DNA of 21,428 nt from JBDTSW01 sp039930945 (GTDB lineage: Bacteria; Actinomycetota; Thermoleophilia; Solirubrobacterales; 70-9): contig JBDTSW010000027.1 in the NCBI GenBank assembly GCA_039930945.1, forward strand, positions 1-21,428. Direction: 5' to 3'. Position 1 is the first letter of the stretch. Every line of letters starts with the position of its first letter. The notes under the pieces were generated by a model that ran no database searches, was not told where the DNA came from, and saw only the letters and a list, made by a program, of their open reading frames with translations. The position numbers and the translations under genes are program-made. This document shows positions 1 to 7,126 of this stretch, piece by piece.

Positions 1-162
1 GAAGCGGGCGACGAACTTCTCGTCGTCGGAGAGGTGCTCGGCGAGCACCTTGATCGCGACCGTGCGCTCCAACACCCCGTCGGTGGCGCTGTACACCGTC
101 GACATCCCGCCGGAGCCCAGGCGGTCGCCGAGCTCGTAGCGCTCGGAGATCATCGTCCCCAT
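1..162 (-). CDS. Ser/Thr protein kinase, N-terminal fragment (PknB-like)
   Basis: This is the first 54 codons of a eukaryotic-type Ser/Thr kinase; the rest lies outside the window. The residues show the ATP-binding glycine-rich loop GSGGMSTVY (residues 16-24) and the VAIKVL strand whose Lys38 would contact the ATP phosphates. Both are typical of the PknB family that senses and regulates cell-wall growth in actinobacteria. The start chosen is ATG at 162; a second in-frame ATG three codons later would also work. The gene begins three bases after the stop of the lipoprotein gene, so the two are almost certainly co-transcribed. Whether it carries a transmembrane segment and PASTA domains cannot be seen here. 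The kinase call is secure; the subfamily is an inference. Confidence 0.9.
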   Translation of the reverse strand, partial: MGTMISERYELGDRLGSGGMSTVYSATDGVLERTVAIKVLAEHLSDDEKFVARF

Positions 163-165
163 CGC

Positions 166-726
166 TCAGCCACCGACCCCGCCGCTGTTGCCGCCGCCCT
201 GGTTGGGGTTGCCCGCGCCGCCGGACGACCCGTTGCCGGAGTTGCCGGACCCCGGCAGCCCGGTGCCCTCCCCGCCGGGCTGGTCGGGCGCCGGCGTCTG
301 CTCGGGGACCCCGGTGGTCGCCGGCGCTTGCTCCGTGATCGGCGGCTCACTCGGGGTTGACCCCTGGACGCCGCTGGCGCCAACCTCGGGGCCGCGGCAC
401 TTGTCGGAGGCCAACTGCGCGAGGTTCGCGACCAGCTTGCGCAGATCGCCCTTGGTCTCGGCGCCGACCGCCTTCGGCAGCACGAACACGGCGCCGTCGA
501 GCTGGGAGATGTTGGTCTGGGCGGCGCTGCAGTCGCGGTCGTCGATCGACGCCTGCACGGCGTCCAGCTTCTGCAGCAGCAGCTCGGCGTCCTGCTTGGG
601 GATCGTGCCGCCGTTGCCCGACGCGCAGCCGGCGACGGCGAAGAGCGCGACGGTGAGCGTCAGCGCGAGGCCTATGCGTCCCGTTCGCAGCACGGCGGCG
701 AGTCTAGTAATCGTCTCTGAGGTCAT
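166..726 (-). CDS. predicted lipoprotein with Gly/Pro-rich tail, unknown function
   Basis: This is a 186-residue protein with an N-terminal hydrophobic signal (about residues 16-33) ending in a lipobox, VAGC, with Cys34 as the expected lipid-modified residue, so it should be anchored on the outer face of the membrane. A helical-looking domain follows (about 40-110), with two further cysteines, Cys66 and Cys110, that could form a disulfide. The last 70 residues are low-complexity Gly/Pro/Asn/Thr, probably disordered and wall-spanning. ATG at 726 overlaps the TGA of the upstream phosphoesterase gene (ATGA), and the kinase gene begins three bases downstream. I do not recognise the family. The context suggests an envelope partner or ligand-sensing accessory of the kinase, which is inference. 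Confidence 0.8.
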   Translation of the reverse strand: MTSETITRLAAVLRTGRIGLALTLTVALFAVAGCASGNGGTIPKQDAELLLQKLDAVQASIDDRDCSAAQTNISQLDGAVFVLPKAVGAETKGDLRKLVANLAQLASDKCRGPEVGASGVQGSTPSEPPITEQAPATTGVPEQTPAPDQPGGEGTGLPGSGNSGNGSSGGAGNPNQGGGNSGGVGG

Positions 727-1496
727 TGGCCGATATAGAGCCGCTTGGCGAGGTGGGCGGGGAGATCGGCCGCGGCGATCGCCTCGGCCGCACGGTCGAT
801 CTCGTAGGCGACCCGGTGATAGGTGACGGTCCACTCGTCGGTGTCCAGCTCGAGCCAGGCGGCGCGCGGGTCGCCGTCGCGCGGCTGGCCGACGCTCCCC
901 GGGTTGAGCAGCCAGCGTCCCTCGGAGAGGTCGAGGCAGGTCCCGTCGCCCGCCTGGGCGCCGCGCGCGATCACCTCTCCCGCCGGGCTGCGGTCGGGCG
1001 CCTCTGCCGCCTCGTCGTCGCAGGGCATGACGAAGAACAGCGCCACGTGCGAGTGGCCGACGAAGCTCACCCGCCGGGCCTGGTCGCCGATGCATTCGGC
1101 CGCCTGGTCGGGCCAGAGCACGTACTCCCAGACGGGATCGCGCGGGGAGGCATGGTAAAGCGCCACCTGGTGGCTCGTGTCGGCGGGCTCGAGGCCGCGG
1201 AGAAAGCGCAGCGTCTCGTCGGTGGAGTGGCGCTGGGTCCAGCGGACGGCGGCCGCTGCGGCGGGCGAGAACGACGCGACGTCGATCTTGCCGACAACCG
1301 CGAGGTCGTGGTTGCCGACCAACGACAAGGCGCAGCCGGAGGCGACCGCGCGGGCGCACTCGTCCGGGCTGGCGCCGTAGCCGACGACGTCCCCCAGGCA
1401 CCAGGTCTGCTCGATCTCGGCTTCGCCGATCGCCTCCAGAACCGCCTCCAAAGCGGGCAGGTTGGAGTGGATGTCGCTGAGGATTCCGAGACGCAT
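723..1496 (-). CDS. calcineurin-like metallophosphoesterase (YfcE/MJ0936-like)
   Basis: This 257-residue cytoplasmic protein carries the full metallophosphoesterase metal-site set: D8-x-H10 (DIHSN), G35-D36, GNHD at 61-64, His115 in YHASP, and GHSH at 147-150. A C-terminal NPGSVGQPRDGDPRAAW segment is typical of the YfcE/MJ0936 group of phosphodiesterases. These enzymes use two metal ions, often Mn or Ni, to hydrolyse phosphodiesters; the physiological substrate is usually unknown and cannot be told here. It is the first gene of a minus-strand operon and is translationally coupled to the lipoprotein gene by an ATGA overlap, with the Ser/Thr kinase third. ATG at 1496 is the natural start because DIHSN lies at the expected distance of about eight residues. 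Confidence 0.9.
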   Translation of the reverse strand: MRLGILSDIHSNLPALEAVLEAIGEAEIEQTWCLGDVVGYGASPDECARAVASGCALSLVGNHDLAVVGKIDVASFSPAAAAAVRWTQRHSTDETLRFLRGLEPADTSHQVALYHASPRDPVWEYVLWPDQAAECIGDQARRVSFVGHSHVALFFVMPCDDEAAEAPDRSPAGEVIARGAQAGDGTCLDLSEGRWLLNPGSVGQPRDGDPRAAWLELDTDEWTVTYHRVAYEIDRAAEAIAAADLPAHLAKRLYIGQ

Positions 1497-1517
1497 GGGG
1501 GCGGGGACGGGGCCGAC

Positions 1518-1524
1518 TATCGTA
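1518..1524. promoter_or_regulatory. symmetric -10 element between divergent genes
   Basis: TATCGTA reads as TATCGT on the plus strand (toward the M48 protease) and TACGAT on the minus strand (toward the phosphoesterase operon). Both match the TANNNT form of a sigma-70-type -10 box. It is the only such element I see in the 56-base divergent gap. No convincing -35 box is visible. The role is inferred from position and pattern. Confidence 0.5.
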
Positions 1525-1552
1525 GGACCGTGGTCCCCACGCGTGTGCGTCG

Positions 1553-2809
1553 ATGCGGCTGAGCGGCTCCCGGGGCGCGCGGATCGGTGCGCTCGCGGTG
1601 GCGATGCTGATCGTGGCCGAGGGCGCCGTCTGGCTGCTGCGCCCGGGCGAAACCCCGCCGGACCCGGCGCCGGTGAAGGAGAGCGATTACTTCGACGCCG
1701 CTGAGGTCGAGCGGGCGCGCGACTACCGCGAGGGACAGCGGCTGCTGATGATCGTCGGCCTCGGCGCCCAGGGCGCGCTGATGGTGGCGCTGGTGCTGGG
1801 CAGGCCGCGGTTTGCCCGCCGTGGCCTCGCTCGCCTCGGCAAGCGCCCGGTGCTCGGCGCCGCCGCCGCCGGAGCCGGCCTCTCGCTGACGGTCGCCCTG
1901 GTGACGCTGCCGACCTCGGTCTGGGCGCACGAGCGCTCGGTCGAAGTCGGGCTCTCGACGCAATCGCTCGGGACCTGGTTCGCCGACCTCGGCAAGTCCG
2001 CCGCGATCGGGGCCGCCCTGACCGCGCTGGGCGCGACCATCCTGCTGGCGATCGTCCGCCGCTTCGGCCGCAATTGGTGGGTCCCGGGCGCAGCGGCCGT
2101 GGTCGCGCTGGCGGCCGTCTTCACCTGGCTGGCGCCGGTGGTGCTGGCGCCGCTGTTCAACCGCTTCGACCCGCTGCCCGCGAACAGCCCCCAGCGTCTC
2201 GAGGTGCTGGAGTTGGGCGAGCAGACCGGAGTCGACATCGGCGAGGTCTACCGCGTCGACGCCAGCCGGCGATCGACCGCGCTCAACGCCTACGTCGGCG
2301 GGCTCGGCTCGACCAAGCGGGTGGTGCTCTACGACAACCTGATCGACCACGTCGACCCGGCAGAGCTGCGCTCGGTTGTCGCCCACGAGCTCGGGCACGT
2401 GCGCCACTCCGACATTCTCCGCGGCCTCGGCTTCGTCGCCATCGTCGCCCCACTGGGACTGCTGTTCGTGCGCGAGGTCTCCGGGGGACTGGCCGGCCGC
2501 ACCGGCGCCGATCTCGGCTCGCCGGCGGCGCTGCCCGCGTATGCGCTGGCGATCGGGATCGCCTCCTTTGCGCTCAACATCCCCGGCAACCAGCTCTCCC
2601 GCCAGATCGAGGTGAGCGCCGACTCCTTCGCGCTGGCGATCACCGGTGCCCCGGGCGCGCTGGTGGACCTGCAGCAGCGGCTGACCGAGAGCAACGTCGG
2701 CGACCCCGACCCGCCAGGCTGGGTCAACGTCCTCTACGGCACCCACCCGCCCGCGCTCGAGCGGATCGGCGCAGCGGTCGCCTACTCGGAGGGCGAGCGC
2801 CCGGACTGA
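1553..2809 (+). CDS. M48 family membrane zinc metalloprotease (Ste24/CAAX-protease-like)
   Basis: This is a 418-residue integral membrane protease. The N-terminal half has about five hydrophobic segments (near residues 11-30, 64-83, 100-120, 150-167, 175-200). The catalytic zinc motif HELGH is at 278-282, preceded by the LNAYVGGLG...RVVLYDNLI block typical of Ste24-type M48 proteases. A third zinc ligand follows in EVSAD (Glu353, with Asp357), and HPPALERI lies near the end. Two more hydrophobic segments lie between HELGH and Glu353, as in Ste24p. The family cleaves membrane or lipid-linked proteins; actinobacteria do not generally prenylate CAAX proteins, so membrane quality control is a likelier role (inference). 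ATG at 1553 is the first start after an in-frame stop. The gene converges with the epimerase gene, with seven bases between stops and no visible terminator. Confidence 0.9.
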   Translation: MRLSGSRGARIGALAVAMLIVAEGAVWLLRPGETPPDPAPVKESDYFDAAEVERARDYREGQRLLMIVGLGAQGALMVALVLGRPRFARRGLARLGKRPVLGAAAAGAGLSLTVALVTLPTSVWAHERSVEVGLSTQSLGTWFADLGKSAAIGAALTALGATILLAIVRRFGRNWWVPGAAAVVALAAVFTWLAPVVLAPLFNRFDPLPANSPQRLEVLELGEQTGVDIGEVYRVDASRRSTALNAYVGGLGSTKRVVLYDNLIDHVDPAELRSVVAHELGHVRHSDILRGLGFVAIVAPLGLLFVREVSGGLAGRTGADLGSPAALPAYALAIGIASFALNIPGNQLSRQIEVSADSFALAITGAPGALVDLQQRLTESNVGDPDPPGWVNVLYGTHPPALERIGAAVAYSEGERPD

Positions 2810-2816
2810 CAGAACG

Positions 2817-3752
2817 CTAGGAGCGGATCGAGTCGACGGTGCTTTGCAGACCTCGGTCCAGGTCTGAGCCCGGTGCCCAGCCGAGCTCGGTCCGGGCGAG
2901 CTTGGAGTCGATCGCGATCCGCTGGACCTCGCCCTCGCGAGCGGGGGCGAATTCGGGCTCGAACGGCCGCCCGCAGATCCCGCCCAGGCGCTCGCCGAGG
3001 TCGAGCACGCTGGTCTCGATGCCGGTGCCGACGTTGAAGGTGCCGGTTGCGTCGCCGTCGGAGGCGGCGAGGAAGGCCGAGACGACATCGTCGACGTAGA
3101 CGTAGTCGCGCGTTTGCGAGCCGTCGCCGAAGACCCGCGGCGTGCCGTCGTCCAGCAGGGCGCCGGCAAAGATCGCGACCACGCCCGCCTCGCCGTGGGG
3201 GTCCTGGCGCGGGCCGTAGACGTTGCCGAGCCGCAGCCCCACGGTCACCAGCCCGTGCAGCCGCTGATACAGCGAGAGATAGCCCTCGGCCGCCAGCTTC
3301 GACTGGCCGTAGGGGGCGTCGGGGCGGCACTCGGCGTCCTCGGCCAGCGGCAGCGTGCGGCCGGCGCCCTCGCCGTAGATGGCCCCGCCCGTCGAGGCGA
3401 GCAGGAGCCTGCGCGTGCCGTGCCGGCGAGACTGCTCGAGCAGGTTGATCGTGCCGCCGACGTTGACCGCGAGGTCGAACCCCGGGTCGGCGACCGAGCG
3501 GCGCACGTCGATCTGCGCGGCGAGGTGAAAGACGCTGTCGGGGCGGTGTGAGGCGAACGCGGCGGCGACCGCCTCCGGATCGGCGACATCGGCCTCGGCG
3601 AGGATCGTCCCCTGCTCGAGCGCCGCCGCCAGGTTCTCGCGTCTGCCGCTGGAGAGGTTGTCGACCACCAGCACCTCGTCGCCGCGCGCGACCAGGGCGT
3701 CGACCACGTGAGAGCCGATGAATCCCGCCCCACCGCTGACCAGTGCCCTCAT
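2817..3752 (-). CDS. NAD-dependent sugar-nucleotide epimerase (UDP-glucose 4-epimerase-like)
   Basis: This 311-residue extended SDR enzyme has the NAD-binding GGAGFIG at 7-13, an acidic residue after the second strand (DNLSSG, 31-36), and the catalytic Ser120-Thr121 and Tyr148-x3-Lys152 (YGQSK). The substrate-side block RLGNVYGPRQDP and the later GDGSQTRDYVYVDD are characteristic of GalE-like UDP-hexose 4-epimerases. The length is normal for bacterial GalE-like proteins, which are often about 310 residues in actinobacteria. It probably supplies UDP-galactose or a related sugar for envelope glycans; the exact substrate cannot be read from sequence. It is a single minus-strand gene divergent from argS. 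ATG at 3752 is supported by the Rossmann motif beginning at residue 3 and by a -10 box six bases upstream. Confidence 0.88.
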   Translation of the reverse strand: MRALVSGGAGFIGSHVVDALVARGDEVLVVDNLSSGRRENLAAALEQGTILAEADVADPEAVAAAFASHRPDSVFHLAAQIDVRRSVADPGFDLAVNVGGTINLLEQSRRHGTRRLLLASTGGAIYGEGAGRTLPLAEDAECRPDAPYGQSKLAAEGYLSLYQRLHGLVTVGLRLGNVYGPRQDPHGEAGVVAIFAGALLDDGTPRVFGDGSQTRDYVYVDDVVSAFLAASDGDATGTFNVGTGIETSVLDLGERLGGICGRPFEPEFAPAREGEVQRIAIDSKLARTELGWAPGSDLDRGLQSTVDSIRS

Positions 3753-3758
3753 GCCGCC

Positions 3759-3764
3759 AGCTTA
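3759..3764 (-). promoter_or_regulatory. -10 box of a leaderless promoter for the epimerase gene
   Basis: On the minus strand TAAGCT is followed by six bases (GGCGGC) and then the ATG at 3752. A -10 box normally sets transcription start six to eight bases downstream, so the mRNA should begin at or next to the A of ATG, giving a leaderless message. No Shine-Dalgarno could fit. Confidence 0.55.
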
Positions 3765-3828
3765 TTCACGGATCCAGATGGCGCCCGTCGCTCGATCTCC
3801 GCGTGCGTAGGGTGCGGGTCCGCCCATC

Positions 3829-3834
3829 TAGACT
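3829..3834 (+). promoter_or_regulatory. -10 box of a leaderless promoter for argS
   Basis: TAGACT is followed by exactly six bases (CGCGGC) and the ATG of argS at 3841. This is the same geometry as the divergent epimerase promoter. It predicts transcription starting at the initiation codon. No recognisable -35 box lies 17 bases upstream. Confidence 0.6.
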
Positions 3835-3840
3835 CGCGGC

Positions 3841-5505
3841 ATGGCCGACCCGATCGCAGACCTGCGCCTCCGGATTGCCGAGGCGATCGAGTCGCTGGGC
3901 GTCGAACCGGTCGCCGCGGCGCCGACGCTGGAGCGCCCACCGCGACCCGAGATGGGCGACTACTCGACGAACGCGGCGATGCTGCTGGCGCCCGCGATGG
4001 GCTCGAAGCCTCGCGACGTGGCCGAGCGGCTGAGCGAGCCGCTCGCCGGGCTGCTTGGCGCCGACGCCGCCAGGATCGAGGTCGCCGGCCCGGGCTTTCT
4101 CAACCTCCACCTCAGCGACCGCTGGCACCGTCAGGCGGCCCAGCGGCTGCTCGACCGCGACGGCAGCGAGCTCGCGGTCGCGCCGGATTGCGCGCAGCGA
4201 GTGCTGGTCGAGTTCGTCTCCGCCAACCCGACCGGCCCCCTGACCGTGGCGGGCGGCCGCGGTGCAGCCTACGGGGACGCTCTCGCCAGGCTGCTGCAGG
4301 CGCGCGGTCACGAGGTCGGCCGCGAGTTCCTGCTCAACGACGTCGGTGGCCAGGTCGACCGCTTCGCGGCCTCGATCGCGGCGCGGATGCGGGGAGAGGA
4401 GCCTGCGGACGACGGCTACAGCGGCGCCTACGTCGGCGAGCTGGCGGGCGAGCTGACCGCGGCGGGGGTCGGCGCAGACGACCTCGACGAATTGGCGCGG
4501 CGCGGAACCGAGGCGATGCGAGAGCGGATTGCCGCCACCCTGGAGCGCTTCGGCGTTCGCTTCGACCTCTACTTCTCGGAGCGCAGCCTGCACGAGGCCG
4601 GCGCGATCGAGGCGGCCGTCGCCGAGTTGCGCGAGCGCGGCCACGTCTACGACAGCGAGGATGCGGTGTGGCTGCGGACCACCGGCTTCGGCGACGACAA
4701 GGACCGCGTTCTCATCCGCGAGGGTGGGACCCCCACCTACTTCGCCGCCGACATCGCCTATCACCGCGACAAGCTCGGGCGCGGCTGGGAGCGGCTGATC
4801 GACCCGCTGGGATCCGACCACCACGGCTACGTGCCACGAATGCGGGCGGCGCTGGCGGCGCTCGGCGCAGAGCCCGACGCCTTCGAGGCGCCGATCATGC
4901 AGTTGGTGCAGGTCGTCGAGGCGGGCCAGCGCACGCAGATGTCGAAGCGCAGGGGCCAGTTCGTGACCCTGGACGAACTGCTCGACGACGTCGGAGCAGA
5001 CGCGGTCCGGTTCTTCATGCTCCAGCGCAGCCACGACACCGCCCTCGACCTCGACCTCGACCTCGCCCGCCGAAAGTCCCAGGACAACCCCGTCTACTAC
5101 GTCCAGTACGCCCACGCGCGGATCTGCAGCATCCTGCGCAAGGCCGTCGAGGAGGGAAACGCGGGTGACGGCGAGGGTGGAATCGACCGGGCGCGCCTGG
5201 CCGCCGACGCGGCGGACGAGGCGGCGCTGGGGGCGGCGGCCGAGCCCTCCGAGCGGACGCTGGTGCAGCGTCTGCTCGAGTTCTCCGACGAGGTCGCGAC
5301 CGCGACCGAGCGCCGCGCGCCGCACCGGCTGAGCGCCTACGCGACCTCGACCGCCGCCGACTTCCACGCGTTCTACCGCGACTGCCAGGTCGTCGGCGCC
5401 GGAGTGGGCATCGAGCCGGCGCGCCTGGCCCTGTGCGTGACCGCCCGCGACACGATCGCCGACACCCTGGCGCTCCTCGGCGTCAGCGCCCCGCAGCGGA
5501 TGTAG
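3841..5505 (+). CDS. argS: arginyl-tRNA synthetase with altered HIGH motif
   Basis: This class I aminoacyl-tRNA synthetase charges tRNA-Arg; it has 554 residues, normal for bacterial ArgRS. The N-terminal tRNA D-loop-binding domain (about 1-115) includes PRPEMGDYSTNAA. The catalytic core follows with VEFVSANPTGPL (123-134) directly before the ATP-binding signature. At that point the usual HVGH is T135-V136-A137-G138, so both histidines are missing. The second signature is present as QMSKR at 366-370. GSDHHGYVPRM and the C-terminal helical anticodon-binding domain (ending APQRM) are intact, so the gene looks functional. It is transcribed alone from a leaderless promoter, and a separate promoter drives the HU gene behind it. 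Identity is certain; the meaning of the motif change is open. Confidence 0.96.
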   Translation: MADPIADLRLRIAEAIESLGVEPVAAAPTLERPPRPEMGDYSTNAAMLLAPAMGSKPRDVAERLSEPLAGLLGADAARIEVAGPGFLNLHLSDRWHRQAAQRLLDRDGSELAVAPDCAQRVLVEFVSANPTGPLTVAGGRGAAYGDALARLLQARGHEVGREFLLNDVGGQVDRFAASIAARMRGEEPADDGYSGAYVGELAGELTAAGVGADDLDELARRGTEAMRERIAATLERFGVRFDLYFSERSLHEAGAIEAAVAELRERGHVYDSEDAVWLRTTGFGDDKDRVLIREGGTPTYFAADIAYHRDKLGRGWERLIDPLGSDHHGYVPRMRAALAALGAEPDAFEAPIMQLVQVVEAGQRTQMSKRRGQFVTLDELLDDVGADAVRFFMLQRSHDTALDLDLDLARRKSQDNPVYYVQYAHARICSILRKAVEEGNAGDGEGGIDRARLAADAADEAALGAAAEPSERTLVQRLLEFSDEVATATERRAPHRLSAYATSTAADFHAFYRDCQVVGAGVGIEPARLALCVTARDTIADTLALLGVSAPQRM

Positions 5506-5530
5506 CCGGCTGCGCGTCTTGGGCCGCTGC

Positions 5531-5536
5531 TAGATT
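5531..5536 (+). promoter_or_regulatory. -10 box for the HU gene, with a conventional leader
   Basis: TAGATT lies 35 bases upstream of the HU start. Unlike argS, this gene then has a leader of about 30 bases carrying a strong Shine-Dalgarno, AGGAGG at 5560-5565. That site ends six bases before the TTG start at 5572 and fixes that unusual start codon. Confidence 0.55.
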
Positions 5537-5571
5537 CGCCGCCCCTTGAGTTCACCGACAGGAGGATTACC

Positions 5572-5844
5572 TTGACCAAGTCCGAGTTTGTTGATCGAAT
5601 CGCCGGCGACTTCGAGTCGAAGAGGGCCGCCTCCGAAGCGGTCGAGGCGGTACTGGGCGGCATTACCGACACGCTCGCGGGCGGGGGCGATGTCAATTTC
5701 ACCGGCTTCGGCAAGTTCAGCGTCGCCGTGCGCGGCCCGCGCCAGGGCGTGAACCCGCGCACCGGCGAGCGGATCACGATCGCCGGAGGCAAGGTTCCCA
5801 AGTTCTCGGCGGGCGCCGGCCTCAAGGCCAAGGTCAAGGGCTGA
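5572..5844 (+). CDS. HU-family histone-like DNA-binding protein
   Basis: This 90-residue nucleoid protein matches HU in length and order: an N-terminal helical dimerisation part (TKSEFVDRIAG...AVEAVLGGI), the signature VNFTGFGKFSV at 41-51, a DNA-binding arm with NPRTGE at 61-66 whose proline would intercalate DNA, and a basic C-terminus KFSAGAGLKAKVKG. Dimers bend and wrap DNA. The start is TTG, secured by AGGAGG six bases upstream and by the family N-terminus MTKSEFV. Its TGA stop overlaps the apparent CTG start of pyrF (CTGA). In mycobacteria a different nucleoid protein, mIHF, also sits next to pyrF; the parallel may be coincidence. It lacks the long Lys/Ala tail of mycobacterial HupB. 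Confidence 0.94.
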   Translation: MTKSEFVDRIAGDFESKRAASEAVEAVLGGITDTLAGGGDVNFTGFGKFSVAVRGPRQGVNPRTGERITIAGGKVPKFSAGAGLKAKVKG

Positions 5845-6728
5845 CCCAGCCCTTCGCAGACCGGCTGGCCGCTCTCGTCGAGGAGCGGCGCAGCCAGGTC
5901 TGTCTTGGGCTGGACCCCGATCCGGCGGCGCTCGGCGCCGAGCTGGATCGCGACCCGTCCGGGATCGACCCCGCGGAGGCGGCCTCCGCCGCGGTCTCCG
6001 CTCATTGCCGCGGCCTGATCGAGTCCGCGGGCGCGGCCTGCGTCGCGGTCAAGCCCCAGCTCGCGTGTTTCGAGCGTCTCGGCGCGCCGGGATGGCAGGC
6101 GCTGGCCGAGACGATCGCCGCGGCGCGCGAGGCGGGGCTGCTGGTTGTCGCCGACGGCAAGCGGGGAGACGTGCCGATCAGCGCCGCCGCCTACGCCCAG
6201 GCCCTGTTCGGCTCCACCCCGACGCGGTTCGGAGAGGTCTCCGGCCTCGGCGCCGACGCGGCCACGGTCAACCCGCTGATGGGCGGGGACGCGCTCGAGC
6301 CGCTGCTCGACGGCGCCGCTGCGGCCGGCGCCGGGCTCTTCACCCTGGTTCGGACCTCCAACCCCGGCGCCGCCGACCTGCTCGACCTGCCCGCCCCGGC
6401 AGACCCGCTCCACGAGCGCCTGGCGGCGATGGTCGCCGAGCGCGCCCCGAGCCTGGCCGGAGAGTCGGGGCTCTCCGGCATGGGCGCCGTCGTCGGCGCC
6501 ACCGATACCCGGCGCCTGGCCCGGCTGCGCGAGCTGATGCCGACCTCGATCTTCCTGATGCCGGGCGTGGGAGCCCAGGGTGGCGAGGCGGCGGAGCTGG
6601 CGCCCGCGCTCGGGGCCCATCCCGCCTCGGTGCTGGTCGCGGCCTCGCGCTCGATCGCGGGCGCCGACGATCCTGCCGCGGCGGCTGAGGCCTTGCGAAC
6701 GCAGCTGTGGCGGCTGGCCACCCCCTGA
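5841..6728 (+). CDS. pyrF: orotidine 5'-phosphate decarboxylase, class 2
   Basis: PyrF converts OMP to UMP, the last step of de novo pyrimidine synthesis. The 295 residues match the longer class 2 type found in actinobacteria. Visible are the N-terminal VCLGLDPDP (20-28), the catalytic ADGKRGD with Lys107, TVNPLMGGDALEPLL, LVRTSNPGAADLL, GAVVGAT and the phosphate-binding MPGVGAQGG. No ATG, GTG or TTG occurs in frame before 6171, which would remove the active-site lysine. The start that gives the family N-terminus is CTG at 5841, overlapping the HU stop as CTGA, with AAGG-like bases just upstream. Translation by coupling to HU is therefore likely. A LysM gene follows after 54 bases with its own possible promoter. 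Function is certain; the start codon is inferred. Confidence 0.92.
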   Translation: MTQPFADRLAALVEERRSQVCLGLDPDPAALGAELDRDPSGIDPAEAASAAVSAHCRGLIESAGAACVAVKPQLACFERLGAPGWQALAETIAAAREAGLLVVADGKRGDVPISAAAYAQALFGSTPTRFGEVSGLGADAATVNPLMGGDALEPLLDGAAAAGAGLFTLVRTSNPGAADLLDLPAPADPLHERLAAMVAERAPSLAGESGLSGMGAVVGATDTRRLARLRELMPTSIFLMPGVGAQGGEAAELAPALGAHPASVLVAASRSIAGADDPAAAAEALRTQLWRLATP

Positions 6729-6735
6729 GAGCGCG

Positions 6736-6741
6736 TACCAT
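6736..6741 (+). promoter_or_regulatory. possible -10 box upstream of the LysM gene
   Basis: TACCAT matches TANNNT in the 54-base gap after pyrF and would place transcription start near 6748, about 35 bases before the ATG. No clear -35 box or strong Shine-Dalgarno accompanies it. Read-through from the HU-pyrF promoter is equally possible. Confidence 0.3.
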
Positions 6742-6782
6742 CTGCGCGCCGCGGCCAAGGCGGGCCGCCGACGGTGTAGCTG

Positions 6783-7112
6783 ATGGACGGCACTACGAGC
6801 AACGGCAGATCGCGGCGGCTGGTCGCGCGGGTCGTTGCGGTGCTCGCGATCGCGGCCGCGATCGTGGCGCTGGTCGTCGTCATCGGTGGCTCGAACGGGC
6901 CCTCGGACGGTGGCGGCGGGGACCGCGCCGCACGACGCTCGGCGGAGCGAGAGAAGACGCAGAATTCACCGGCGACCTACGTGGTCCAGCCCGACGAGAG
7001 CCTGACCGAGATCGCCGCCAGGTTCGACGTGTCGGTGGACCGCCTATTGAAGCTCAATCCCGAAGTCGATCCACAGCTGCTTCAAGAGGGCCAAACCCTG
7101 AAGCTGCGCTGA
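6783..7112 (+). CDS. membrane-anchored LysM domain protein
   Basis: This small 109-residue protein has a basic N-terminus, one hydrophobic segment (about 13-35), a Gly/Asp-rich then charged linker (36-64) and a single C-terminal LysM repeat (about 66-108, TYVVQPDESLTEIAARF then VDRLLKLNP and LQEGQTLKLR). LysM binds the GlcNAc of peptidoglycan, so the protein should be a single-pass type II membrane protein with its LysM outside. It has no catalytic domain. A D-Ala-D-Ala carboxypeptidase gene begins 14 bases after its stop, so the two are probably co-expressed and may act together on the wall (inference). The ATG at 6783 gives the complete n-region and membrane segment. Confidence 0.85.
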   Translation: MDGTTSNGRSRRLVARVVAVLAIAAAIVALVVVIGGSNGPSDGGGGDRAARRSAEREKTQNSPATYVVQPDESLTEIAARFDVSVDRLLKLNPEVDPQLLQEGQTLKLR

Positions 7113-7126
7113 GCAGAGCGTCGACC

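Noticed and set aside
727..1401. In-frame extension of the lipoprotein frame upstream of ATG 726
   Set aside because: The extension is Arg-rich shadow of the phosphoesterase gene; the signal peptide and lipobox begin after ATG 726, which overlaps the upstream stop as ATGA.
3766..5367. A 533-codon open frame on the minus strand opposite argS
   Set aside because: It has low-complexity composition and no motif, and lies wholly over argS; a codon-bias shadow.
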